This document shows positions 35,550-46,650 of a DNA stretch of 64,000 nt, piece by piece; position 1 is the stretch's first letter; the number at the start of each line of letters is the position of its first letter. This stretch comes from Aquatica leii (Eukaryota; Arthropoda; Insecta; Coleoptera; Lampyridae). A program made the position numbers and the translations under genes. Below the pieces are notes generated by a model, which saw only the letters and a program-made list of their open reading frames with translations, was not told the origin of the DNA and searched no databases. The stretch spans positions 106,969,529 to 107,033,528 of the forward strand of contig CM069432.1 of the NCBI GenBank assembly GCA_035610365.1, read 5' to 3'.

Positions 35550-38467
35550 CGGTGGCGGCTTGTCGGGGTAGGCAAGGTAGGCGCCGCCTACCCTAACGCA
35601 ACAAACACATGAAGCCAAGTACACGAAGTTATTCTAAATCTAATCATTGTTATATTATTTCAAATCAACTGAAATCAAAAAGCAAACTGAATTAACCACA
35701 AAAAAGAGGTTTATTTTGTTGGGGAAGTGTCATAAATGAAAGTAACAATGAAAATATAACATGCTAACAAGTAGGATATTTAAAAGAAAGTACATAAAGG
35801 CACACATCATCGCCGCCTATTTTTTTATACTATTTGGTCTCTATGTCAGCAAATGAATCACCTAGTCTGCAATATCCGAGCATACGTAATGTAAAATATC
35901 ACAAGATATAACGGGTCTATAGGCGACTCAATCGGCCGCCTTTCGTGTATGAGCGTCAAGTCTCGATTTTTTAAACTGCAACTGCAAAGTGAAATATAAT
36001 CTAATCTAGTATTATTGTTATGTTAGTTCTAAGAATAACTTTACTTTACTTACTGCATAATCGTCAGTCTGTGCCGTGGTACATTTGTATTGTTTGAAAA
36101 TTAATCAGCTATTGATTGGTAGATATAGTTTTTTAAAGGTTTGCGGCGTAAAATGAATCCTTTGCATGATGTGATTTCTAGTGTTATAGAGACACCGTTT
36201 TCACGGCGAAATAATTGTGAGCGAAAGCAAATTATTACTGAAGGTCGGCCTTTACCGGCATTAGATATTTTAACTTCTGATATGAAAAAAGGGCAATCAT
36301 TTACCCGCTCTTTCAAAGTTTCTTGGTACGACAGCTACAAGTGGTTATGTGGGAGTTATTGCAAAAACGCATTGTTTTGTTGGCCCTGTTTGCTTTTGTC
36401 TAATTCTAGGCAGAATGTGTGGGTTTCTCAGGGATATTTAGATCTTAAAAATTTAGCAGCTAGTTTAAAAAAGCACGAGTCTTCAAAGGAACATTTAACC
36501 AACTTTTTGTCCGTAAAACGTCTTGAAAAAAATTCTATGACTATTGAGGACACATTAAAGATTCAACATTCAATTTCTATTAAAGCCTACAATGAAGAAG
36601 TACGAAAAAATCGTAATTTAATGAGTTACTTAATAGTTTTAACAGTAGTTTTGGCGAAACAAGGACTTTCTTTCCGAGGACATGACGAAACTGAAACTTC
36701 TTTAAATAGTGGCAATTTTCGAGAAATTTTTAATGTTTTAATAAAACGAGACGTAGAAATGCAGGAGCACATAAAAAAAATTAAAGTTTTTACTGGTCTG
36801 TCTAAATCTATTCAAAATGAATTAATCTACTGCATTTCTGAACATTTAGTAGATCACATTAAGGACGAAATTAATAATTCACAATTTTTCGCCGTACAGG
36901 TAGATGACACGACAGATCTTGTTGAAAAGTCACAATGTGCAATTTCCATTAGATTTGTTAATAAAGCTGGCGAAATTATTGAACGATTTATGGGGTTCCA
37001 TGATGTCAGTGAGGACAGAACTGCAGATGCGTTATACAACCTTTTATCAACAGTGATTGCTCCATTTAATTATCAAACAAAATCAGTAGGTCAAACATAT
37101 GATGGTGCTAGCGTGATGGCTGGGTCATTAAAAGGATTACAAAAGAAAATTAAAGAAGATGCTCCGAATGCACTTTTCACGCATTGTTGTGCTCATCGTT
37201 TGAATTTAGTTCTACAAAATGGCTCAAAGTGTATTAGACAATGCAAAATTTATTTTACCACGCTTACATCAATTCCAGGATTTTTTAATAAATCAGCAAA
37301 ACGAACATTTATTTTGGATTCTGTTGTTGGCAGAATAATTCCCAGTTCGTGTGAAACTCGTTGGTCTTCACGTTCAAATATTGTTCATGTCATCGACTCG
37401 GAGTGGGAAAATTTGAAAATAGTTTTTTCAAAAATAATAGATGATCCATCCTCAGCTGGAGATACTATAAATATTGCTAAAGGTTACTTAAAGAATTTAA
37501 ATTCTCTGGAGTTCGCTTTTGTGACATCAGTGTATTCTGATATATTTAATATTACAGATATACTTTTCAAAATTTTGCAAACCAAGTTTTTAGACATTAA
37601 TTATTGCCGAAAGCAAATTAATATAGCTAGCGATCGAATAAAAAAAATGAGAACTGATAATTGTTTCAATCATTACTTTGAAAAAAGTAAATCCCAAATA
37701 AATTCGACTAAGGAAGGTTATCAGTTAAAAAGAATTAAATTGGATTTTGACAATGCTCTTACTGCAACGAGGGCACTATATTTTGAAATACTAGACAACA
37801 TTGTGACACAACTAGATGTTCGATTTGAAGACTTGAACAATTTAGAGTACTTTTCTTTAGTAGATAGTTCTAAATTTGCAGAATTCGATAAAAATTTTCC
37901 AGGGCATCTTCTGAATATTTTAATGAAACAGTTTAAAAATATTTTCGACCAACAAAAGTTAGATAATAAATTGTGTATTATTTATAAGGATGATCAGTTT
38001 AGAAATTTAAATTTAAGTGTTCTCTTAAATACGCTTATTGACTTTGTAGACATTTTTCCAGAAACGTGTAAATTGTGTAATTTAGTTTCGACCATTCCTA
38101 GCACTAGTGTTTCAGTTGAACGTTATTTTTCTTGTTTAAAACGTATTTTAACATATTTGAGAAATTCTATGTCGCAAGAGATACTAACCGCACTTGCTTT
38201 GCTTTCGATAGAAAAAGAATTGTTAATCAAATTATATAACGTTGATAATTTTACTGATACCATTATCAACAAATTTGCACAGTTGAAAGACAGGCGAATA
38301 AATTTAACTTATAAGAATCCCTAACATTTTGTTTTTTTTTTTACTCAAGATTTCTCGGCTCCCGTAAAAAATAGTTTAAATAGCCGACATCCCCTGATTA
38401 AAAAAATTCGTCTGGACGCTAATTACCTAAGCGCCTACCCTATTTATAGACCCACCAGCCGCCACTG
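35550..38467 (+). mobile_element. Complete hAT transposon with 8-bp target duplication
   Basis: The element starts CGGTGGCGGCTTGTCGGGG and ends GCCACTG; its right end in reverse complement reads CAGTGGCGGCTGGTGGG. The imperfect terminal inverted repeats extend about 35 bp to a shared GGGTAGGCGC-like block. The 8-bp duplication CTGTTTAA flanks it perfectly at 35542-35549 and 38468-38475. Length is 2918 bp and it contains a single open transposase gene. The left terminus carries one substitution (CG instead of CA), which could weaken it. An 8-bp duplication and CAGTGGCG-type ends are standard for hAT elements. Confidence 0.92.
36153..38324 (+). CDS. hAT-superfamily transposase (ZMYM1-like), intact
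   Basis: One exon of about 723 codons, starting at the first ATG (MNPLHDVISSVIET); an in-frame TTG lies 12 bases upstream and is not a likely start. The N-terminal part (residues about 50-125) is a TTF/BED-like zinc-binding domain: SFKVSWYDSYKWLCGSYCKN, ALFCWPCLLL and KKHESSKEHL. The middle is an RNase H-like catalytic core; a plausible first aspartate is in FFAVQVDDTTD, a second in GQTYDGASVM, followed by HCCAHRLNLVL, a conserved histidine block. CETRWSSR follows and the hAT dimerisation tail reads LVSTIPSTSVSVERYFSCLK. No stops or frameshifts interrupt it and length is normal for the family. It acts in the nucleus on its own ends. Confidence 0.9.
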   Translation: MNPLHDVISSVIETPFSRRNNCERKQIITEGRPLPALDILTSDMKKGQSFTRSFKVSWYDSYKWLCGSYCKNALFCWPCLLLSNSRQNVWVSQGYLDLKNLAASLKKHESSKEHLTNFLSVKRLEKNSMTIEDTLKIQHSISIKAYNEEVRKNRNLMSYLIVLTVVLAKQGLSFRGHDETETSLNSGNFREIFNVLIKRDVEMQEHIKKIKVFTGLSKSIQNELIYCISEHLVDHIKDEINNSQFFAVQVDDTTDLVEKSQCAISIRFVNKAGEIIERFMGFHDVSEDRTADALYNLLSTVIAPFNYQTKSVGQTYDGASVMAGSLKGLQKKIKEDAPNALFTHCCAHRLNLVLQNGSKCIRQCKIYFTTLTSIPGFFNKSAKRTFILDSVVGRIIPSSCETRWSSRSNIVHVIDSEWENLKIVFSKIIDDPSSAGDTINIAKGYLKNLNSLEFAFVTSVYSDIFNITDILFKILQTKFLDINYCRKQINIASDRIKKMRTDNCFNHYFEKSKSQINSTKEGYQLKRIKLDFDNALTATRALYFEILDNIVTQLDVRFEDLNNLEYFSLVDSSKFAEFDKNFPGHLLNILMKQFKNIFDQQKLDNKLCIIYKDDQFRNLNLSVLLNTLIDFVDIFPETCKLCNLVSTIPSTSVSVERYFSCLKRILTYLRNSMSQEILTALALLSIEKELLIKLYNVDNFTDTIINKFAQLKDRRINLTYKNP

Positions 38468-38479
38468 CTGTTTAACCCC

Positions 38480-38690
38480 AGTTTAAGCCCCTGGACTTTT
38501 TTTCTGTATTCGCAAGAATATTGGTGACATTCCTGCGCTTTTTGAAAGTAGATTTGGGTATCCCACGTACACGACAAACTTTATTAAATCTATTATTCTT
38601 TATTAAATCTTTATTTATTTAGATCTTTATTAAATTCATATCTATTTTTGTCCACTCGCCATAGCTCTTTTTCTTCTTTTTCTCTTCCAT
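38480..38690 (-). pseudogene. Possible pogo/Tigger-like HTH remnant, cut by the hAT element
   Basis: The minus strand reads ELWRVDKNRYEFNKDLN, then FNKVCRVRGIPKSTFKKR and NILANTEKKSRG, which has the shape of the psq-type HTH at the start of pogo/Tigger transposases (the IP-x-T pattern in the recognition helix). If the hAT element and one target duplication are removed, the text continues at 35549-35440 as SNMQKIEQI, a stop, then LLETIDEYGLTPAHF. No catalytic region is recognisable. The assignment is tentative. Confidence 0.3.
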
Positions 38691-39555
38691 TTCCTGTAAA
38701 AAAGGATTTCCTTTTAGTTACGTTTTCTATATTGTACTAGTACAAATTAGGAAAACATATGGTGGTACTATATAGACAACTTAGCACCTAATACTTAAAT
38801 ATGTTATATCTCGCTATTTATAGCATCGTTTCTCCTACGAGACGATTTTTTATCAAATATCAATCAAAACATGCAAATGACTTACGTAAAGGTGCTAAAA
38901 CCTTATATCATGTCTTTTAAAACTTACAATATCTAACAATTATCAAACAATGTGAAGTACACACATACTTTTTTAGTCGCTGACAACTGGTTCTGAAAAG
39001 TTACTATAGACGCCGTTAGAAGTCTCTCAAGCTTTATAATAACGAAAATATTAAAGAGGTACAAATTAGGAGCCGGTACGATATAGGTGACTTTCCCTTA
39101 CAATTTTTTTAAAATCTTAAAATTTTGGTCATTGATTTTTTTTATGAGTACGTAGGATACCCATGTTTTAACATTAAAAATGTATTTTGTCTTTAAAATA
39201 GTTCAGTTTCTTGACTACTGATTTTTTAAAGGTCATTAGTAAGAAAATTGAAAAACCTTGAATTGAATAAACACATAAAAATGTATGTGTTAGGTTCTTA
39301 TAAACTTTTATAATGATTGTTGTTTATAAAGTATGTATGATTTTAATCAGTTTAATAATTAATAGCTAGTATAGTATATAGTATAGTTTAATGGATTTAA
39401 TAATTAAAATGAGTTATTTATTACAAATAACTATAAGTTTCTTTCGTGTGTAATCAAATCCTTGAAATTTAGTTACTAAGACAATGCGATGAAGATCAAA
39501 AGATCGCATTCTGATTAAGTGATTATAAAAATTATTTCTCAAATTAAACAAAACT
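38691..39555. other. AT-rich spacer, no gene recognised
   Basis: No coding, RNA or repeat feature supported. Confidence 0.4.
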
Positions 39556-40055
39556 CAACAAACACTGTAGCAACGGGCCGGTAAGAAATCGATGCTTGAT
39601 TTAATTACATGAAGTGCTGACCCATTGCCTGATATCTGCACAGGTCTTGTGCGCCAGTGTCACAACGGCCGTCGTGCGGTTACAGCACGGCGGGTAACAA
39701 TGGACTAAAATTACTTCGGCAGTTTACCAGCGCCGAAAACTAGCACATAAACATAAATGACCCAGCACTATACGATCGCTACCAACCTGAAATTTACTCT
39801 AATACCACGACAGCATATTCATATACAAGGCAAATTTAATATTCGATCAGCACTAAGTCCAAAAATTAAATCAAATTCTACTAAAATAAATATGATAATT
39901 GTATTTGACTTAATAAGTCATAAATATTCAAATTCAGTATTATCGCTTATTATACGTGTTTATTGCTTGGACAGTCCCAGTGTTATCGCTGTAGATTCAC
40001 TTGCCCGTTAAAGTTGTAACTATAAACATAATCCTACCGTTTTAACTTAAGAAAA

Positions 40056-40772
40056 ATGTCATTGTGTCAAAATTGTAATAAAAACATCAACGCACAATCG
40101 AAATCTGTTCAATGTGATGGCTGTCAAAACTACATCCACGCAGCTTGTGCAGATCTAACTGCCGACGACGTCAATCGTATTACCCGCTCTAGAGCCAAGT
40201 TGTTAAAAATTTATTGCCATACCTGCTTTGCTAGAGTTGATACTATTAAATCTTTACAAGATTTAATAAATAATGTACAGAAGGAAATTATTGAATTAAA
40301 GAAAAATTTAAATACAAATATAACTTCTCAAAATGCCAGTTTTGACGTTGAACGGGTTATTAGTGAAATTGATGAAAGGAATCGACGCGAATCGAACATC
40401 GTTATCTCAGGGGTGCAAGAAATTGAGACAACTAATGTATGTGATCAAGTAGCTGATATTATATCTCAAGTTGCTCTCGATATATCAACCGAATATTTTC
40501 AAAGTTTTAGAATTGGTAATAAACCCAAGTCGACAACTACTCGTCCACGTTTAATTAAAGTTATATTCAACAATGTTCACCACGCCAAAATCGCAATAAA
40601 AAACGCTCGATTATTGCATAGTAATCCAAATTTTACCAATGTTTATATCAATCCAGATAGGACTCCCCTGCACTTTAAAAACATAAAAGCTGAGTTTAAT
40701 ATACGGAAAAATGACTTTGAGTCTAACATTAGAATTAGTTACTTTAACAACACTCCCCGTATCACGTTGTAA
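40056..40772 (+). CDS. LINE ORF1 with PHD-like zinc finger, intact
   Basis: The open frame has 238 codons and starts MSLCQNCNKNINAQSKSVQC. The first 60 residues form a PHD-type finger: C-x2-C, C-x2-C, H-x3-C and C-x2-C are visible in CQNC, CDGC, YIHAAC and CHTC. A helical, coiled-coil-prone stretch follows (LQDLINNVQKEIIELKKNL), then an RRM-like C-terminal region starting near ERNRRESNIVISGVQE, with RLIKVIFNNVHHAKIAIKN. This architecture fits LINE ORF1 proteins that bind the element RNA. It lies directly upstream of the endonuclease frame (overlap or restart near 40770-40800). No breaks were seen, although ORF2 is broken. Confidence 0.8.
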   Translation: MSLCQNCNKNINAQSKSVQCDGCQNYIHAACADLTADDVNRITRSRAKLLKIYCHTCFARVDTIKSLQDLINNVQKEIIELKKNLNTNITSQNASFDVERVISEIDERNRRESNIVISGVQEIETTNVCDQVADIISQVALDISTEYFQSFRIGNKPKSTTTRPRLIKVIFNNVHHAKIAIKNARLLHSNPNFTNVYINPDRTPLHFKNIKAEFNIRKNDFESNIRISYFNNTPRITL

Positions 40773-42240
40773 AAAACTAAAAAACCACCTGCCCAACAAA
40801 TCCACCTTATCAATATATTACCAAAACATACAAGGACTTAATAGGAAGCTAAATCAACTATACCAGCACTCCATGATATCATTGCTTTTACTGAAAGTTG
40901 GTTAAATCCAAGTGTGTTTAATTTTGAAATAAGCGATGAATCATATCTTGTGTACCGAAAAAATCGAGACTTGTGTTCTTCTACTAATATCTAATACTTA
41001 TAAGTCAATTCAAGTTTCTCTAACTGATTACTATAACTATTTACCAGTTAAGGAAGATATCGTTTGAGTCAAAATATCATTAAACATGACTGCAAACCTG
41101 TACGTTTTTAATATTTACATTCCACCAGCGATGAGCTCAGAGGATTATAAAAATATTTTTACATTTTTTGAGTCGTTGCCTTTTTTGTATAATAGTAAAT
41201 TTATAATTATTAGCGATTTTAACATATCTGATTATAGTTCTAATCTAAACTTAAAAAAATGCAAACTTACACGGAGAGAAATGTTTTCAGATATCATTCG
41301 TAAGACGCACAACTTATGCGCAATTTAAGCATAAAAAACAACTACTACTAGCTATTCATAAATTTATAAACCATCGGTATAATTTGTGAATAGTCATGTT
41401 AGCATCGATGATGATTATAATTCATAAGTTATGAAGTAAACGATTTCGTTATATATGCGTAATAATCATATCTTTATGAATAATACTCACAAACAATGAT
41501 CATATTAAGAATAAAATTTTAACCAGGTAATTGTAATATGTGATTTAAGTCACATCTATTATGATTATAATTCACATCCAGTAACGAAGTATTTTCATTA
41601 TGTATGCTTAATATTCACATTTTTTTATGATTAATATTCATAAACTCTAATTAAATAAAGAATAACTTTTTATGCAGCCAATCATAATATGTGATAAATA
41701 AAGTATTGTTTATTAAATGATATTCAGAATAGTGTATTAACAATTATGAATATTAATCATAATTTCGGAGTTAATTTTACTCTTCTTATACGAAATAATC
41801 ACAAGATATTTCTCATATATATTTTATAAATTAGTAAAAACATATATTTCGAGTTTCAAAAAATGTTTATTTTTTTACGATGATTACACAATTTTAATGC
41901 AGCTATAAGTACACCACCATACTTTTACAACTAAATAATTTAAATAGAACACATAACACAAGAACTAATACATAACTAATAACACATAATATCATTATAT
42001 AATAATAAAACATTATTCAAATAAATAAAACGTAAATAATATAAACAAAACTGAAACAGAACTTGAGCAACAATTTAAAAAAATAATTTTACAAGTTGCT
42101 AACCACAAACCTTTTTTTTCTTCTATTGCAGTCAAGATAATTTAACAAAAACGATTTTTAATATTGAAGTTGAAGAACATGAATACAAATAATTTTTGTA
42201 ATAGGTTTACTTATCATATTGGCAGCAACGTTTATCAATC

Positions 42241-42783
42241 ACTAAGATAAGAACGTCTTCCGGGTTTGGACCGTGTCAATGCTGTAACCGAAGTTGCCAA
42301 CGTTTCGCCCACTTTCGTAAGGGGCTTCATCAGGGCGTGAGAGAAACCGAAGAACTCAAACAAGCAACCGAAATCTAACTAAAAGTTAGGTAATCAACTT
42401 GTGAACCAAGCTAGATTCTAAACTCAGAAAGGTAAGAAAACGATAAGCTTGGAAAAGCAAACGAAAATCTAACAAAGAACCACTACAGAGTTAGGATTCT
42501 AGAATCTGGCTTGGTTTACAAGTTGATTACCTAACTCTGTAGTGGTTCTTTGTTAGATTTTCGTTTGCTTTTTCAAGTTTATCGTTTTCTTTCTTACCTT
42601 TTCTGAGTTTAGAATCTGGCTTGGTTCACAAGTTGATTACCTAATTTTTGAGAAGTGTTTAGTTAGATTTCGGTTGCTTCTTTGAGTTCTTCGATTTCTC
42701 TGACGCCCTGATGAAGCGAAACGTTAGCAACTTCGGTTACAACATTGACACGGTCCAAACCCGGAAGACGTTCTTATCTTAGT
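42241..42783. repeat. 543-bp fold-back repeat inside copy B
   Basis: Counterpart of 9263-9811. The left arm from ACTAAGATAAGAACGTCTTC is the near reverse complement of the right arm ending at 42783. The full hammerhead-like core is in the left arm; the right arm has CTGATGAAGCGAAAC, with the stem II hairpin deleted, the same arm asymmetry as in copy A. Confidence 0.8.
42295..42337 (-). ncRNA. Hammerhead-ribozyme-like motif (copy B)
   Basis: On the minus strand CTGATGA is at 42333-42327, a GCCC/GGGC stem II hairpin follows, then GAAAC at 42306-42302, the triplet GTT and GGC, which pairs with GCC upstream of the core. All elements are the same as in copy A, so the motif has survived in both copies. 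Confidence 0.5.
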
Positions 42784-45700
42784 ATGGACTCCGGCCGTGG
42801 AAGCCGTTATAACGTTTATCAAATCCATTATTTTAAAGTAGGCATCAAAAGTTTATAGAAAATTATTGTATAAATACGTAATATTATCCGTTACCAAAGC
42901 AAACTAGATTATCATCATCCTTACTACACATATCCGCCACTGTTCTCACTTCAGAACTAAAAACTTCCATGTATTTCCAATGCTAACTTTCCATACCTTA
43001 TTGTCATTTTCTTATAGCCTTTAGGTTTTACAACTCTTTGCAATACTTTAGTTAAATTATAGCGGCGCAAATCTAGAAATAAGAAGTATGTGTATTAGAA
43101 AATGTAAATAAACAGAAAGTGATCAAAAGTGTTTCAACTTTCAATTTAATCTAATTCGTAGCTTTAATATTAATCAAAATAGCAATAATAAACAGATAAC
43201 TTTGAACATCTTGTATATCTAATTCTAATTCAAGTTAAAGTGATGGTGAATTTCGTTACTTTTGAGTAATCGTTACTATTCGTTACTTTTACTTTTTGTA
43301 TTCGTTACTTTGATTACTTTGGATACTATGACTACTTTGACAACTGTATGTTTTTGTGGTAATAAATACGGGTACCGAAATATAATTCCTTGAATCGTTT
43401 CGCGATAAGGATTGGATTACCTTAGACGTATGTGCATAAATGACTAGAACGTGTTGTAAAATTCTAATTTATGTAAACATTTTTGACAGTAGCTGATACC
43501 GGAGAAACTTATCATTTTAAATACAAAACAGAACATATGTACCTACTTTGGATTGTTAGTATTTATAAACGTTTTTAATATTAATTCTAAGAAATGGAAA
43601 TACGCACAATATATAATGTAAAATTGAGATAAACGGCAAATTAATTCGGTACACTTCATACAAATACATACTTTATAATGTAATATATTTTCGTTACCTA
43701 CTAGTTTATGCAAGAATTATAAATTTGTATGTGAATGTGTTATAAGTACTAATATTTGTATCTTATGTATATTCGTAGAAAATAATTAATATACAAACAT
43801 TAGAACTCAAAAAACAGAAATATATGACAATTTTATTACGTTTGGCTTACCTTTTTATCAGTTGACAAAATCACTTCTTTAAATGATGCAATGCACACAC
43901 TATCTGCGTGTGAAACGTTCTGCTCGTTTTGCTGATGTATCATAATATAAGAAGGTTTTATAACTATAGTGATAACTAGTAAAATATGAAAACAATTCAT
44001 AACTTTATTACATTTATAAACCATATTCATAATACATGAATACACGTAACGCATACAAATTGCACTCTTAGGAATGTTGTATGCGTATTACGCATAACAT
44101 CATAATATAATTCATATTTTATAAATTTTATTAAATGTGTAATTTATGAACATACTATTCATAACTAGTGATTGCAGATTTCTCTCCGTGTATTGAATAA
44201 TTTTTTTACGTATTTTAATCTTATTCAGTATAATACAATAAAAAATAATGATGATCACATTCTGGACTTAATATTATCTAACTTAAATTGTTTTGTTTCT
44301 AGAGAAACATCGCTTATATGTAACAGAGATTATTACCCTCATCCGGCTTTAAATAAATTATTAAAAACTGTTGTAGATTATAAAAATCATAGAAAACACT
44401 ATAACTATACGAGTTAATTGGTAATTATGATTGGGATCAACTTAATTCTTTTAACGATATTGACACAGCAGTAGAATTTTTCTATTCAGTTTTATATAAC
44501 TTTTTTGATCAACGTATACCTCCTAAACAAACTAATACAACTTCATTTCCTCCTTGGTTTAATTATACATACGGCAAACATTGGAAAAAAAATCACTTTT
44601 TTAAAATGCACAAAAAGTTCCCACTCAATGACAATTATGTAGAAAAATTTAAATATTACCGTGCTAAGATTAAATCAGACATAAAAGCGTCGTGCCAAAT
44701 TTACATTAAATCATGCGAATCTTCAATTAACTCAAATCCAAATCAATTTTGGAATTTTATAAATTCACAAAAATCAACCTCTTTTCAACCTCATATTATG
44801 TCACTGAACAACGAATATTTTTCGTCTACTACACAAATTGCAGAAGGTTTTCCTAAGTCCTTTAAACGTGTATATACAGCTTCGTCTATCGATTTAGATA
44901 CAAATAATTACACGTTTTCACGTAACCTTATCTACTGATTATATATTTCTATAAATGATAATAAAACTGCAATAAAAAAACAATTAAAAATAATCTATCA
45001 CACGGGCCGGATCTTGTTCCAAATATTATAATAAAAGATTGTACCAAACCATTATCAAAAACTCTTTTTTATATATTTTATTTGGCAATAAAAACCAATA
45101 GTTTCCCTACTGCCTGGAAACTGGGTCGAGTAGTTTCTATACATAAATCAGGAGATCGAAGTAAAATTATTAATTATAGGCCAGTGACAATTCTTTCTAA
45201 TTTTAGTAAAATATTTGAAAGTATTTTGTACCAAACCATTTATTTCAATATTAAAAGCCGGTTGTCATTCTCACAACACGGTTTTATGAAAAGTAGATCA
45301 ACTACTACGAACTTGTGCTATTTTACTCATTATATTGAAACAGTTTTAGACAACAAAGGCCAAGTTGATGTAATCTATACAGACTTTGCAAAAGCCTTTG
45401 ATACTGTTGACCATAACATTATAATACAAAAATTACATGTTTTTGGACTCTCATCTTTACTAATATCACTTTTGTCTTCATACCTTCAAAATCGTCTCTT
45501 GACAATTAGCTTTCGCGGATACAATACAACACCCTTTCATGCCATTTCGGGTATCCCACAAGGATCAAACCTTGGGCCTCTACTATTTTTAATATTTATT
45601 GATGACATTAATGATGTTATCAAGTCGGAACGTTTACTCTTTGCTGATGACCTAAAAATTTTTAGAAATGTCGAATCAATTGAGGACTGCATTGCAATTT

Positions 45701-46650
45701 AAAACGATCTTTAAAGCATTAACAACTGGTGTAATTTAAACAAACTAAATCTTAATTTTGATAAATTCAAAATTGTTTCTTTTACACGTAAATTGATCAC
45801 AACCGAATTTTGTTATTCTATTAATAATATACCTGTTACTCGATGCGAAAATATTAAAGACTTAGGTGTTATCTTTGATAAAGAACTTACTTTCGATTTA
45901 CATATTAACACAATTTGTTCTTCTGCTATAAAAATGCTAGCATTTATTATTTGCAAATATTAATATTTCTCTAATATGCAAGTAATATATACATTATACT
46001 ATGCATTTGTTAGATCTAAGCTAAGGTATTGTTCAGTAATATGGGACCCCATTTACCAAACTCAAAAAACTGTAATTGAAAAAATCCAACATAAATTCTT
46101 GAAATACATTTACTTTAAAATCATAAGGTCTTATCCACCTAGTGAATTATCTTATAATTTACTCCAGATATTTTCAATAAAATCTTTACAGGAACGACGA
46201 AACTCTAGCTCTGAGAAATTTCTAGAAAAACTTATATATAATAAATTAGACGATCCAATTTCCTTACAGAACCTAAATTTCCACTGCTCATCAGTTCACA
46301 CTAGAAATCTAAAATTTTTTTATCTTGAACACGCACGGACAAATATATATTTCAAATCACCAATTAATCGGATGTGTTCAAATTATAATAGAATTAAGTA
46401 ATCTCCTTTTCTTTGTTTTCGCACTATTTTTTATTTTAAAATACTAAAAATGTTTTTTTGTAACGAGCTATATATATATTTAATCATATTTTATAAATCA
46501 TGTATATTTTAAGTTATTCTTTGCTGTATATGAATTATAGTGTATATATTTTTTTACATGTATGTACGTGCAGAAACTAATTTGTATCTGTCCTATCATT
46601 AGATTTCTTTTCTGTTGGACAGATGTATTAAAATAAATAAATAAATATTA

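Larger units (their letters stand above)
41270..44190 (-). mobile_element. CACGG-terminated TIR element, copy B (inverted)
   Basis: Begins CACGGAGAGAAAT and ends ATTTCTCTCCGTG. It is an inverted copy of 7829-11512: its right end corresponds to the left end of copy A. Length is 2921 bp; most of the difference is the 0.7-kb insertion present only in A. It sits inside LINE ORF2, which defines both boundaries independently. The flanks read CTTA| and |TATT, compatible with a TA duplication. A minus-strand frame (44054-43836) covers the first exon-like segment (HQQNEQNVSHADSVCIAS...), and the second exon-like segment at 43082-42890 has frameshifts and a 6-bp insertion relative to A. No transposase is recognisable. 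Confidence 0.82.
40790..46401 (+). pseudogene. LINE ORF2, endonuclease and reverse transcriptase, broken and split
   Basis: The endonuclease begins STLSIYYQNIQGLNRKL, then AFTESWLNPSV, FNIYIPPAMS and IISDFNISDY; the last is the conserved S-D-x-N motif. The text stops at the copy B insertion (41270) and resumes at 44191 with LNNFFTYFNLIQYNTI and DHILDLILSN, then RDYYPHPALN. Reverse transcriptase follows in 45082-45702: INYRPVTILSNFSKIFE, QHGFMKSRSTTTN, VIYTDFAKAFDTVDH, ISGIPQGSNLGPLLF and the catalytic box LLFADDLKIF. The C-terminal part is at 45976-46401 (YAFVRSKLRYCSVIWDP). Stops at 44414, 44936, 45700 and 45961 and frame changes inactivate it. With copy B removed, frames do not join perfectly, so some decay preceded or followed the insertion. 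Confidence 0.82.
39560..46650 (+). mobile_element. CR1/Jockey-like LINE, interrupted by copy B
   Basis: A GC-richer 5' leader (about 39560-40055) is followed by a PHD-finger ORF1, an ORF2 with endonuclease and reverse transcriptase, and an AAATAAATAAATAAAT tail at about 46632-46650. At 41269/44191 the ORF2 text is split by a 2.9-kb TIR element; removing it joins the endonuclease halves. Native length is thus about 4.2 kb. A PHD-type zinc finger in ORF1 is common in CR1-like and some Jockey-group LINEs. ORF2 has stops, so the copy is inactive. I did not find a target duplication. Confidence 0.82.

Noticed and set aside
36141-36152. TTG at 36141 as the hAT transposase start
   Set aside because: A normal ATG lies four codons downstream at 36153, and eukaryotic genes rarely start at TTG.
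43836-44054. 72-codon minus-strand ORF in copy B as a full protein
   Set aside because: Its N-terminal half is broken by a stop in copy A, where that part differs by an indel. Only the exon-like second half is shared.
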